From Sulfuricurvum sp. (GTDB taxonomy: Bacteria > Campylobacterota > Campylobacteria > Campylobacterales > Sulfurimonadaceae), in assembly GCA_030692765.1 (NCBI GenBank), contig JAUYUB010000024.1, forward strand, positions 124,001 to 188,000: a DNA stretch of 64,000 bases, written 5' to 3'. Under the pieces are notes generated by a model. The model was not told the DNA's origin, did no database searches, and saw nothing but the letters and a program-made list of their open reading frames with translations. Positions 35,425 through 42,455 of the stretch are shown here, one piece after another. Every line of letters starts with the position of its first letter. The first letter of the stretch is position 1. Position numbers and translations under genes: made by a program.

Positions 35425-36495
35425 ATGCAACGAAACCTATTTGTAAAAGTGATGATCTTTATGGCATTTGCCCTCATGATTTGGCTTTTTTTTCCGTTTT
35501 TGAAAAGTTTTTTTGTCGCATTTTTATTGGTGACGGCGTTTACTCCTTTGCATGATGTTGTAGATAAACGATTGTTTCAGATCCGAAAATTTAGAGCCTA
35601 TCGAGAAGTGATCAGTGCATCAGTGATGACATTGGCACTGTTTATCGTCCTGTTTGTCCCTATTTTATTTTTTGTTTACTACATAGCAAGCCATCCTACG
35701 GAGATTATGAAAATAGGCTATACCTTTCAGACTCAAACCATGCGTTTACTGTCGCATTTGCCTCATTCTCTGGATTGGGTGGAAAAAATAATCGCGACAT
35801 TGATTCAAAAAGCAAATGAGAATCAAGCCCAGATTGTTTCTACATTGGCCGTGAGTTTTGGTAATGGTGTCTTGGGCTTTTTGGGAGCTTTGGGGGAGAT
35901 GGTTATGATCGTCATCTTCTTTTTCTTTCTTGCTTGGTACCGTCGACCGCTTACGCTTGCGATTGCTCCTGTCATTCCATTGACCAGGGCTGTTCGCCAT
36001 GAGTTTGTCAAAGACATGATTTCCACCACAGCGGCAGGATTTTATACCCTTATTGGAGTAGCGATTGCACAAGGGTTGGCGTTCGGGATATTTATTGCTT
36101 TTTTTGAGCGTTATGATCCATGGCTGTTTGGATTGATGATTGCGGTAACGTCGGTGATACCGATTGTCGGGACGGCGTTGGTATGGATTCCCATCGCCAT
36201 CAACGAATTTTTTAACGGTAACAGCGCCAATGCGATGATCATCATCATCTACTCATGGGCAATGCTCTCGTTTTTTATTGATAATGTTGTTCGGCTCATT
36301 ATCTTGCAGCAGGTCAATCACTTGCTGAGTCAGGGACGTCAATCAATTGATGATTTTCTCATCTTTTTTGCGATTATCGCAGGGTTGGCAACCTTTGGTT
36401 TTTGGGGATTTATATTGGGGCCTGCAATCGTTGCTTTTTTGGTTACGCTGTTGCGTATGTTGCGACGTAACCACGTTGCACGTTCACGACTTTAG
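35425..36495 (+). CDS. AI-2E family transporter
   Basis: 356 aa inner-membrane protein with about eight helices. The family-typical C-terminal half includes GVAIAQGLAFGIFIAFFER, SVIPIVGTALVWIPIA and FWGFILGPAIVAFLVTLL. Members move AI-2, Na+ (antiport) or other solutes; the role here is unknown. Begins 35 bases after the ABC exporter, with AAAGGAAAAAG before the ATG, so the two probably form an operon. Confidence 0.88.
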   Translation: MQRNLFVKVMIFMAFALMIWLFFPFLKSFFVAFLLVTAFTPLHDVVDKRLFQIRKFRAYREVISASVMTLALFIVLFVPILFFVYYIASHPTEIMKIGYTFQTQTMRLLSHLPHSLDWVEKIIATLIQKANENQAQIVSTLAVSFGNGVLGFLGALGEMVMIVIFFFFLAWYRRPLTLAIAPVIPLTRAVRHEFVKDMISTTAAGFYTLIGVAIAQGLAFGIFIAFFERYDPWLFGLMIAVTSVIPIVGTALVWIPIAINEFFNGNSANAMIIIIYSWAMLSFFIDNVVRLIILQQVNHLLSQGRQSIDDFLIFFAIIAGLATFGFWGFILGPAIVAFLVTLLRMLRRNHVARSRL

Positions 36496-36798
36496 AGTTT
36501 GTATCTCTGCGCGTAAGCGCTCCAGATCTTCCATCAATGCGCTGACTTCATCGTTTTTTTCAGGAGTTTGGCTGGACGTATCCGTGTAATGTCCAATGGC
36601 ACTTTGGACGTTTTGGCTCAGCTGTGCGAACTGTGCTTTGGTTTTTTCGATAAGTTCATTGTTATCGAGATTGAGACTTCCTTCTAGGTCTTTGATTCCT
36701 TCGAGTATTTCATCTTGATGCTTGTAGGCATAGTATGCCGCAGCTCCGCCCAAAACAGCTCCGATTAAAAAAGTGAGTGCGTTATTCTTTTCCATCAT
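36484..36798 (-). CDS. Small YtxH-like membrane protein
   Basis: 104 aa from ATG 36798 (AAAGGAATA before it); the open frame continues upstream but without a ribosome site. An N-terminal helix (LTFLIGAVLGGAAAYYAY) anchors it, followed by a coiled-coil-like charged part ending with DLERLRAEIQTL. Resembles YtxH/YtkA-type stress proteins. It overlaps the end of the AI-2E gene by 12 bases in antisense and is downstream of the 36806 gene. Confidence 0.7.
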   Translation of the reverse strand: MMEKNNALTFLIGAVLGGAAAYYAYKHQDEILEGIKDLEGSLNLDNNELIEKTKAQFAQLSQNVQSAIGHYTDTSSQTPEKNDEVSALMEDLERLRAEIQTLKS

Positions 36799-36805
36799 TA
36801 TTCCT

Positions 36806-37207
36806 TTAGTCTTTACTGTTTTTTTTGAAAATCTGCGCCAATGCACCGATGGCTAATGACCCAACTGTTACTTTGGCGATACCACCCGATGCTTTCATCG
36901 CCAAAGAACGGGTTTGCTCATGAATATAGGAAACAAGATCACGTATTTCGTGTAACGTTGAGAGCGATTTTTCGCCAATAGGGGTTGTGTGTTCTTTGAG
37001 ATGTTTGATGAAATCATTAACTTCATACAGGGTTGATGCTGCTTTAGTCGTCAGAAAACTCATTTCATTTTGTACCACGGCGATAAACTCTTGCGATTTT
37101 TGCATCATTTTAACGGCATGAAATCCGATTAAGGCAATCACTATGGTGATGATGACCATGCACAGCGCGATAATTCCAACAAACAGGGTTAAAAGTTCAG
37201 TATTCAT
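36806..37207 (-). CDS. Small membrane protein, DUF948-like
   Basis: 133 aa with an N-terminal helix (about 5-30), then an amphipathic segment (HAVKMMQKSQEFIAVVQNEM and EVNDFIKHLKEH) like the DUF948 family often paired with YtxH proteins, as seen here. The end has a second hydrophobic stretch (VGSLAIGALAQIF). Function unknown; the two genes are 7 bases apart. Confidence 0.68.
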   Translation of the reverse strand: MNTELLTLFVGIIALCMVIITIVIALIGFHAVKMMQKSQEFIAVVQNEMSFLTTKAASTLYEVNDFIKHLKEHTTPIGEKSLSTLHEIRDLVSYIHEQTRSLAMKASGGIAKVTVGSLAIGALAQIFKKNSKD

Positions 37208-37344
37208 AGGAGACTCTCTTGGGTTGTTTTGTAATTAGTGTAACCTAAGATTTCTTAAGAGTGCTATCGTGAGTAGTGTTTGTAAAAGAGAAATTTTAAA
37301 ATAATGATGTATCATTCTTGATAATAGTAAACAAAGGATATGGG

Positions 37345-38061
37345 ATGCAAAAAGTTACAAAAAGTTTTTTATGTGTTTGTTTTGCACTTATCAGTAGCGT
37401 TAGTGCTGATGAAGCGTTTATTGATAGTATCAAAAAAGGGGATACTGCCACCGTAAATCAAATGATTCAAAGCGGTGTGGATGTTGATAAAAAAGTCAAT
37501 GGCGCAACTCCTTTGATGTGGGCGTCCAAGGGAGGAAATGTCGATATCGTTAACGCTTTGATTGTAAAAGGAGCGGATGTGAATGCTCAAGACGGTGCGA
37601 AATACAGTGCTCTTATGTATGCCGTGACTCAAGGAAATCATGACGTTATTAAAGTCCTGCTAGATAAAGGGGCAAAGCCAAATGGAAAAACAAAAAATGG
37701 AATTTTTCCGCTAAAAACAGCTATTGAAAAAAATGATCGTAAAAGTGCAGAATTGTTGCTGTCTCACGGGGCAGATGTAAATATGATCACTCCCTGCGGC
37801 GCATCGGTAATGTTGAGCGCTGTGACTGGAAATCATCCTGAGATGGTGGCACTTTTACTCGATAACGGGATAAATGTGAACAAAGGCGATGATGAGGGCG
37901 AGACTCCTTTGATGCTTGCAGCAGAGGCTGGGCATAAAGAGCTTGTAATCTCTTTGTTGGCTAAAGGAGCCGATAAAAGCATCAAAGATGCAGAAGGAAG
38001 AACGGCTCAAAAACATGCTGAACATGGTGGACATACCGAGATCGTGAAGCTTTTAGAATAG
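37345..38061 (+). CDS. Secreted ankyrin-repeat protein
   Basis: 238 aa from ATG 37345 (AAAGGAT upstream), giving a signal peptide that ends at about VSA-DEA, so a periplasmic product. Six to seven 33-residue ankyrin repeats follow, with repeats of the form (G)ATPLMWASKGGNVDIVNALIVKGADVNAQ. Ankyrin repeats bind proteins; in Campylobacterota similar small proteins accompany catalase. No catalase is adjacent here, so the partner is unknown. Confidence 0.85.
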   Translation: MQKVTKSFLCVCFALISSVSADEAFIDSIKKGDTATVNQMIQSGVDVDKKVNGATPLMWASKGGNVDIVNALIVKGADVNAQDGAKYSALMYAVTQGNHDVIKVLLDKGAKPNGKTKNGIFPLKTAIEKNDRKSAELLLSHGADVNMITPCGASVMLSAVTGNHPEMVALLLDNGINVNKGDDEGETPLMLAAEAGHKELVISLLAKGADKSIKDAEGRTAQKHAEHGGHTEIVKLLE

Positions 38062-38165
38062 TAAAAGTGGAAAGATTTTTTCATAACAAATCACATTAAA
38101 ATGTTAATACTATCGTTAGTTTAAAAGTTATAGACTAACAAAGGAAGATAGTTTGGAGGTGTATC

Positions 38166-38465
38166 ATGCAAGTGAGTTCCTATCTGTTTCAAAGCCCGTA
38201 TTCTCAATCGGTTCAAGTAGGTCGTCCCGATCCGATGCAAGAACAAAAGCAAGCGGCTGAAGAGGCGTCAAAGTCTAAAGAAGCTGAGATAACAAAACAA
38301 AACATGCAGGAAAAGGGCGAGACAGCCGCAGTAGGGGTAAAATCATCTACTATGTACCAAAATGACACCAGCTCGCAAAATACGACGCAAGCGGTCAATG
38401 CATTTCTAGATGTTGCCAAAGATGTTCGTCGTTCTGGGTACATTAGTACATACAGCAATAATTGA
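38166..38465 (+). CDS. Hypothetical protein (99 aa)
   Basis: Polar, with low-complexity Gln/Lys/Glu and Ser/Thr/Asn parts and a terminal ATxxVNAFLDVAKDVRRSGYI-like end (NAFLDVAKDVRRSGYISTYS). Start ATG with GGAGGTG before it. No signal peptide. It lies between the ankyrin gene and the first attachment core, so it is the last ordinary gene before the island. Not recognised. Confidence 0.55.
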   Translation: MQVSSYLFQSPYSQSVQVGRPDPMQEQKQAAEEASKSKEAEITKQNMQEKGETAAVGVKSSTMYQNDTSSQNTTQAVNAFLDVAKDVRRSGYISTYSNN

Positions 38466-38516
38466 AAGAAGCTTTAGAATACGTGTATTGAAATTAAAGG
38501 GGATTGCTTTTAGTAG

Positions 38517-38540
38517 GTGGTGGCTAATCTCGGATTGGTT
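38517..38540. repeat. att core copy 1 (left end of E1)
   Basis: 24 bases identical to 39918-39941, including the 17-base core TGGTGGCTAATCTCGGA that equals the reverse complement of the tRNA-Phe 3' end (48163-48179). Confidence 0.85.
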
Positions 38541-38609
38541 AGATACCAGTCTCAGTCTATCAAAATAGTAATCTGCGAAAAAGCCTGTATTATAGGGCAT
38601 TGCTGACAT
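38518..38609 (-). pseudogene. Orphan integrase leader of E1
   Basis: From ATG 38609 (preceded by AGGAG) the frame reads MSAMPYNTGFFADYYF and then VSNQSEISHH, crossing the att core. It aligns with the E2 leader (M...GFF...SNQSEISHH). In a circular form it would run in frame into an integrase body; here it runs into unrelated sequence. Confidence 0.65.
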
Positions 38610-38648
38610 TTTTATTTCTCCTCTTGTCCTCATTTTTGTATTAAAATT

Positions 38649-38671
38649 TGTATGGAAAATGTATTGAACTT
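38649..38671. repeat. Candidate integrase arm sites, E1 left
   Basis: Two direct repeats with 11-bp spacing, TGTATGGAAAA and TGTATTGAACTT. The second is identical to copies at 40029 and 48091 near the other cores. Confidence 0.55.
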
Positions 38672-38775
38672 GGATGATATGATATTTCATCTGGATTAAT
38701 CTTTAACTAGCTTATTTTATGAGATTTTATAAATCATTTTTGGATGATTTCCCCGTGCCTCTAACACGTCTATGC

Positions 38776-38781
38776 TATAAT
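38776..38781 (+). promoter_or_regulatory. -10 box of the Zeta-like gene
   Basis: TATAAT 36 bases before the ATG; a strong AGGGGAGGGGG ribosome site follows at about 38801-38811. Confidence 0.5.
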
Positions 38782-38816
38782 GTAACTACGATATATAAAT
38801 AGGGGAGGGGGCATAA

Positions 38817-39377
38817 ATGCGATTAACTATCATTGCAGGTGCAAACGGCAGCGGTAAAACGACATTTGCCCTTTCTTATGCCCATTTTAGTGAGGTTGAA
38901 TTTATCAATGCGGATGAAATTGCCAAACAATTAAACCCCGATGATATGGACCATGAAAAGTTCAATGCTGGAAAAATATTTTTACGGCAGATTGAAGAGC
39001 TTTTAAATAAGCGTCAAGACCTTATTCTCGAAACGACGATGAGTGGGAAGTATTTAATCAAAATTATCCAAAAAGCCAAAGAATCGGGATATACGATTGA
39101 TATTTTTTACCTTTACCTTGAAGATGTGACGGATAATATTGCAAGGGTTCAAAACCGTGTTTTTAACGGCGGTCATAACATACCCAAAGAGGATATTATT
39201 CGACGATATTATCGAAGCCGTAACCTTTTCTTCAATCTCTACAAAGAGCTTGCAGATAGATGGTTTTTATTTTTTAATGCAGATGATGAGTTTGAAGAAG
39301 TTGCCAATTTTGCCGATGGTGAATTGACAGTATTGCACGAGCCATATTATGCTATTTTTACGGAGGGTGTTCAATGA
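38817..39377 (+). CDS. Zeta-toxin-like P-loop kinase
   Basis: 186 aa with Walker A GANGSGKTT at residues 8-16, EFINADEIAKQLNP (a Zeta-family Asp/Glu motif) and LILETTMSGK. Zeta toxins phosphorylate UDP-GlcNAc or similar; this compact form belongs to a family commonly annotated as Zeta toxin or 'ABC ATPase'. It overlaps the next gene by 4 bases (ATGA), as toxin-antitoxin pairs do. It is the only intact cargo of remnant E1. The substrate cannot be inferred. Confidence 0.75.
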   Translation: MRLTIIAGANGSGKTTFALSYAHFSEVEFINADEIAKQLNPDDMDHEKFNAGKIFLRQIEELLNKRQDLILETTMSGKYLIKIIQKAKESGYTIDIFYLYLEDVTDNIARVQNRVFNGGHNIPKEDIIRRYYRSRNLFFNLYKELADRWFLFFNADDEFEEVANFADGELTVLHEPYYAIFTEGVQ

Positions 39378-39571
39378 AAACTATTGAAAATTACAAATTC
39401 CGAGATATGATTCTCAAAATCGGAAAAAAAGCGATTAAAGAAGCTCAGGCACGGAGTCTGGCAAATGGCGTTCCAAATGTTTATCGCCGTGACGGAGTTC
39501 CTTATTTTCAGATGCCAGATGGTGAAATCACATCAAAAATACCGAAAGAATATGAAGGTATCTATAATTAA
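39374..39571 (+). CDS. Small partner of the Zeta-like protein (65 aa)
   Basis: Basic N-terminal helix (RDMILKIGKKAIKEAQAR) and a strand-rich end (GVPYFQMPDGEITSKIP). It overlaps the Zeta-like gene by 4 bases. Position and size fit an antitoxin or accessory protein, although classical Epsilon antitoxins precede the toxin and are helical. Role is inference from context. Confidence 0.65.
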   Translation: MKTIENYKFRDMILKIGKKAIKEAQARSLANGVPNVYRRDGVPYFQMPDGEITSKIPKEYEGIYN

Positions 39572-39833
39572 TCATTAATCAGATTTCTTTCAATCTGGAA
39601 ATCGCAAACAACTTGAAGAAGAAATACCCTCTTTAAATATTCGGTCTACGGGTTATTGATAAAGTAATTTTATCGTGTTTGACGAAGTTTTGAGAGTTCA
39701 AAGAAGTTAAAATTTTATTTCGTCTATCAATGGATAATTTTGAATCTTTTGTTTTTAGTGAGTGTTTATAAATTCTGTCATTTATCCGAATATTAAAATA
39801 ATAATAACCGTTTGGGTGATGAATTAAGTATTT

Positions 39834-39868
39834 TGTGTCTAAACTTGTGTCTGAAATGTGTGTAAATT
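39834..39868. repeat. Diverged candidate arm sites in the E1 integrase remnant
   Basis: Three direct repeats with 11-12-bp spacing, TGTGTCTAAACT, TGTGTCTGAAA and TGTGTGTAAATT, at the position equivalent to the TGTATTG repeats of E2 (48069). The spacing is kept although the sequence differs. Confidence 0.4.
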
Positions 39869-39917
39869 TGAAACTATTGGAAGGGATACTCTTCTGAAAG
39901 TCCGTAAAATAGGGGTT

Positions 39918-39941
39918 GTGGTGGCTAATCTCGGATTGGTT
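39918..39941. repeat. att core copy 2 (E1/E2 junction)
   Basis: Identical over 24 bases to 38517-38540 and over 17 bases to the tRNA-Phe end. It is both the right end of E1 and the left end of E2. Confidence 0.85.
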
Positions 39942-40017
39942 CGATTCCGTATTGATAGTAAAAAATCCCATAAAATGAGGATACGATGTCATTTTAGACC
40001 TCCACGATACTTTAAAA

Positions 40018-40040
40018 TGTATTGATATTGTATTGAACTT
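40018..40040. repeat. Candidate integrase arm sites, E2 left
   Basis: TGTATTGATAT then TGTATTGAACTT, 11-bp spacing, about 83 bases from the core and upstream of the integrase leader ATG. The second overlaps the stop codon of the FtsK-like gene. Confidence 0.6.
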
Positions 40041-41605
40041 TATTTGATTTCTTTCTTGATGATGTTCAATTGTTTATGAATTTCGTCTGTATTATAATTA
40101 TTTGTTTTTATAATAGAGTTGATTTTTGTTAATCGACTTCTTAATTCTCTCCGTTTTTCTTCATCCGTTATGGTCGATGTCCTTGAAAATAAATCTTTTC
40201 TCAATTTAACATTGTCAAAATTGGTTATTTTCTTTTCCGTGATTTTAAGAGTGGTAGAAGGGGTTTTATTTTCTGTTAATGGTTTGATAAGGGTTGAGTT
40301 CTTTTTATTCATTGTAGGTGGTGTATTTTCACTAATATGAATGCCTATTTTATCACAAGTGTTTATGTATTCATTGGGAGTAATAAAAGAACTTTGACCA
40401 TATTGAACCAATAAACCACTTGTTGAACTGTTGTCTAAAAATACAAATCGACCAGGACCGAAAGAAGTGGGACTCACATTCCCAATCTTTTCAAGATAAT
40501 CAAGAGAACCAAGACACATTTTAACTCCATCATTATTATCGACTCTTAACAAAATTCGACTTTGTAGGTTTCCACGAAGTTTAGATGAAATTATTTCTGT
40601 TCCACCTCGTTGAGTTTGAATCAACAGTCTGACACCTTGGGAGCGTCCCAATTGACCGATACTCTCAATTTTCAATAACATTTGTTTAAATTGTAAATAA
40701 CCGTCTTTATCAAGTTCTTTTAATGGACAACTTTCAACGACTTCACTCCACTCATCAAAAATCAAAAATATAGGGTCTTTTTCGTATTTTTCCAACCCTT
40801 TATTTTTTAAATATTCCATCCGTCTTTGATTTTCTTTATAAACATAATCGACTATTTTAATCAAATGTTCGACTTTATAACCGACTATAATTTTTTTATC
40901 TATTTTTCCATATTTTTCAAAAGTTAGACCCCCTTTAAAATCTACGAGGAATATATTTTTCACCAAATCAAGGTTGTAAATTAATCCATTTAAAATTTGG
41001 GTAATAAATAAACTTTTACCACTTCCACTTTGTCCATTGATAAAATAATGTGTCATTTTAAAAAGGTCAAGAAATATTTTTTCTCCTAGATGATTAAGAC
41101 CGAAAAAAATAAAACCTTTTTTTAAAAATTCTTCTCCATTCCAATTATATAAATCCAATCGGTCTTTGGTGTCAATAACAATTCCATTATCTTCACATTT
41201 TTCGATTTTAATATGGTCTGTATTTAAATAGTGTTTTATCTGTTCTTTGTTTTTCTCATATAGTTCTAAATCTATTAGCCCCGATTTGTTTTTAATAATA
41301 ATCCGTCCGTCTTTATAACTTTCAACATAGTCGTAATATGTAATTTTTTTTACTTCATACTTCAAATTATTAAAAGTGAAAATATTTTTCTCAACAGTAT
41401 TTTTATAATTGAATGTTCGAGGGAGTTTATAGACTTTATTTTTAAAGTAATCGAAGAAAATAAAATGATGAAGTATTATTCCTCCTACTGTCAGTTGAAA
41501 TATTGAATCTAAATAATGTATCAAAAATTCATTAGTATAGTTTATAGAAATGTATTTGAATAAGATGAATGTTATTAACAATTTTAAAACAATACCTATA
41601 ATCAT
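40040..41605 (-). CDS. FtsK/TcpA-like DNA translocase ATPase
   Basis: 521 aa: two N-terminal membrane helices (about 2-20 and 32-50), then an FtsK/SpoIIIE-type motor with Walker A GQSGSGKS (191-198), IFLVDFKGG (218-226), Walker B IFLIFDEWSE (279-288) and the FtsK signature TQRGGTEIISSKLRGNLQSR (331-350). FtsK-like proteins of this size with membrane anchors drive DNA through the envelope in small conjugative elements (TraB/TraSA of Streptomyces, TcpA of Clostridium). No winged gamma domain like that of chromosomal FtsK is visible. It follows the RHH gene by 9 bases. In the excised circle the integrase leader lies 47 bases downstream. Confidence 0.88.
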   Translation of the reverse strand: MIIGIVLKLLITFILFKYISINYTNEFLIHYLDSIFQLTVGGIILHHFIFFDYFKNKVYKLPRTFNYKNTVEKNIFTFNNLKYEVKKITYYDYVESYKDGRIIIKNKSGLIDLELYEKNKEQIKHYLNTDHIKIEKCEDNGIVIDTKDRLDLYNWNGEEFLKKGFIFFGLNHLGEKIFLDLFKMTHYFINGQSGSGKSLFITQILNGLIYNLDLVKNIFLVDFKGGLTFEKYGKIDKKIIVGYKVEHLIKIVDYVYKENQRRMEYLKNKGLEKYEKDPIFLIFDEWSEVVESCPLKELDKDGYLQFKQMLLKIESIGQLGRSQGVRLLIQTQRGGTEIISSKLRGNLQSRILLRVDNNDGVKMCLGSLDYLEKIGNVSPTSFGPGRFVFLDNSSTSGLLVQYGQSSFITPNEYINTCDKIGIHISENTPPTMNKKNSTLIKPLTENKTPSTTLKITEKKITNFDNVKLRKDLFSRTSTITDEEKRRELRSRLTKINSIIKTNNYNTDEIHKQLNIIKKEIK

Positions 41606-41614
41606 ATATATACC

Positions 41615-41770
41615 TTAAAAAGACAATGATAATTCATTTACTAAACCTTTGTTTTTTAAACCAATTTTTAGTAGTTCAATATAGAAATAAGTAATTTTCA
41701 TATTTTTTGGAGAAGTTTTCTTGATTTCATTATAAAATCTATCCTCAATTTTAATTGTCAATGTTTTCAT
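41615..41770 (-). CDS. Ribbon-helix-helix DNA-binding protein (51 aa)
   Basis: ATG 41770 to TAA 41615. KTLTIKIEDRFYNEIKK followed by ITYFYIELLKIGLKN has the strand-helix-helix order of CopG/Arc-type proteins: a short N-terminal strand for DNA contact, helix A and helix B. Such proteins act as repressors or relaxosome accessory factors. It lies between the OB-like and FtsK-like genes and is spaced for co-transcription. Specific role not determinable. Confidence 0.7.
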   Translation of the reverse strand: MKTLTIKIEDRFYNEIKKTSPKNMKITYFYIELLKIGLKNKGLVNELSLSF

Positions 41771-41803
41771 AGTTTAAACCTTTGTAATTTTTTTATTGTC
41801 ATA

Positions 41804-42061
41804 TCATTTTGATACGACAATTTTTCCACTTGTTTTATAATAAATCTTTCCATTCATTTGAGACATTGAAATTGGAACTGTTAATTTATCACCTTTCTTT
41901 ATTTCATTGTTAAAATATTCTAAATCTATTTTAACTTCCAATACTTCTAAACCACCATTGTCATTTTCATTAAGAAACTGTAATTTTGAAACTTTTTCAC
42001 CTTTGAATTCCGTTGTTTTAATAGAACTCAGTTCCCCTTGTATAAACAATTTACTGCTCAT
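41804..42061 (-). CDS. OB-like small protein, possible ssDNA-binding protein (85 aa)
   Basis: Beta-rich sequence with KLFIQGELSSIKTTEFKGEKVSKLQFLN at the start and KKGDKLTVPISMSQMNGKIYY at the end, resembling the small OB-fold DNA-binding proteins of rolling-circle elements (gene V type). A ssDNA-binding partner would fit the HUH Rep gene. AAGGGAAAG site before the ATG. The fold is inferred from strand pattern, not from a known motif. Confidence 0.6.
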   Translation of the reverse strand: MSSKLFIQGELSSIKTTEFKGEKVSKLQFLNENDNGGLEVLEVKIDLEYFNNEIKKGDKLTVPISMSQMNGKIYYKTSGKIVVSK

Positions 42062-42084
42062 TTTTCTTTCCCTTAATATTATAA

Positions 42085-42180
42085 TTTTCGTAAGAAATAA
42101 CTCTATATCTCTTACTTATTTAGAAGTATAAAAAAAATAATAATTTTTACAAGAAATAATCTTATTTTTATAAGAATTAA
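42085..42180. repeat. Iterated motif in the divergent control region
   Basis: Three direct copies of TTTT-(A/C)-(N)-AAGAA-(A/T)TAA: TTTTCGTAAGAAATAA (42085), TTTTACAAGAAATAA (42145) and TTTTATAAGAATTAA (42166). They lie between the OB-like gene (minus) and the coiled-coil gene (plus). Suited to be operators for the RHH protein or iterons. Confidence 0.45.
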
Positions 42181-42230
42181 TTAATAATATATTTGTTAAA
42201 GTATTGTAAATTAAAAAACAAAGGATTCTA

Positions 42231-42401
42231 ATGTTTGATTTAAAAAGTAAAGAAAGAGAACTTATTGGTCTTAAAAGTCAAATAAAAAAAGTTAAAGAAA
42301 GTATTGAGAACTTAAAAGTAAAAAAGTTAAAGGGTCTTTTGGATGATAAGGAAAGATTAGAGAAGGAAATTAGAGAAGTTAAAGTAAAAAATAAATCATA
42401 A
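42231..42401 (+). CDS. Small coiled-coil protein (56 aa)
   Basis: Only plus-strand gene of E2. ATG 42231 is preceded by AAAGGAT. Heptads of Leu/Ile/Val with many Lys and Glu (ELIGLKSQIKKVKESIENLK) predict one long coiled coil. It starts in the divergent control region with the repeats and ends 55 bases before the Rep gene's stop. No family recognised; a regulator or partner protein is possible. Confidence 0.5.
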   Translation: MFDLKSKERELIGLKSQIKKVKESIENLKVKKLKGLLDDKERLEKEIREVKVKNKS

Positions 42402-42455
42402 TATAAACGGGTTAATGGATTAATAATCCATTAATCATAAATATTCTTCATCCCT

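Larger units (their letters stand above)
38517..39935. mobile_element. Remnant integrated element E1 (Zeta-like pair, truncated integrase)
   Basis: Bounded by two copies of the tRNA-Phe 3'-end core (38518-38534 and 39919-39935). It contains a Zeta-like toxin gene, a small co-transcribed gene, and at its right end the first ~100 codons of a tyrosine recombinase related to that at 46554. The rest of that integrase is gone. E1 lies farther from the tRNA than E2, as expected if E1 integrated first and E2 later between E1 and the tRNA. Confidence 0.75.
39633..39992 (-). pseudogene. Chimeric integrase fragment: E2 leader fused to E1 integrase N-terminus
   Basis: 119 codons. Residues 1-20 (from ATG 39992, with GGAGG upstream) are the E2 integrase leader; SEISHH is encoded by the att core; the remainder is the E1 integrase start. 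It matches the intact integrase closely: NGYYYFNIRINDRIYKHSL against NGYYYFQIRVKNKILQYSL, and KHDKITLSIT against EHDKITLSIT. The rest of the E1 integrase is deleted. The fusion was created when E2 integrated at the core. Confidence 0.8.

Noticed and set aside
38462-38517. A still older integrase remnant to the left of att copy 1
   Set aside because: The frame reads LLKAIPFNFN, faintly like KSIPSNSF, but the similarity is too short to separate from chance.
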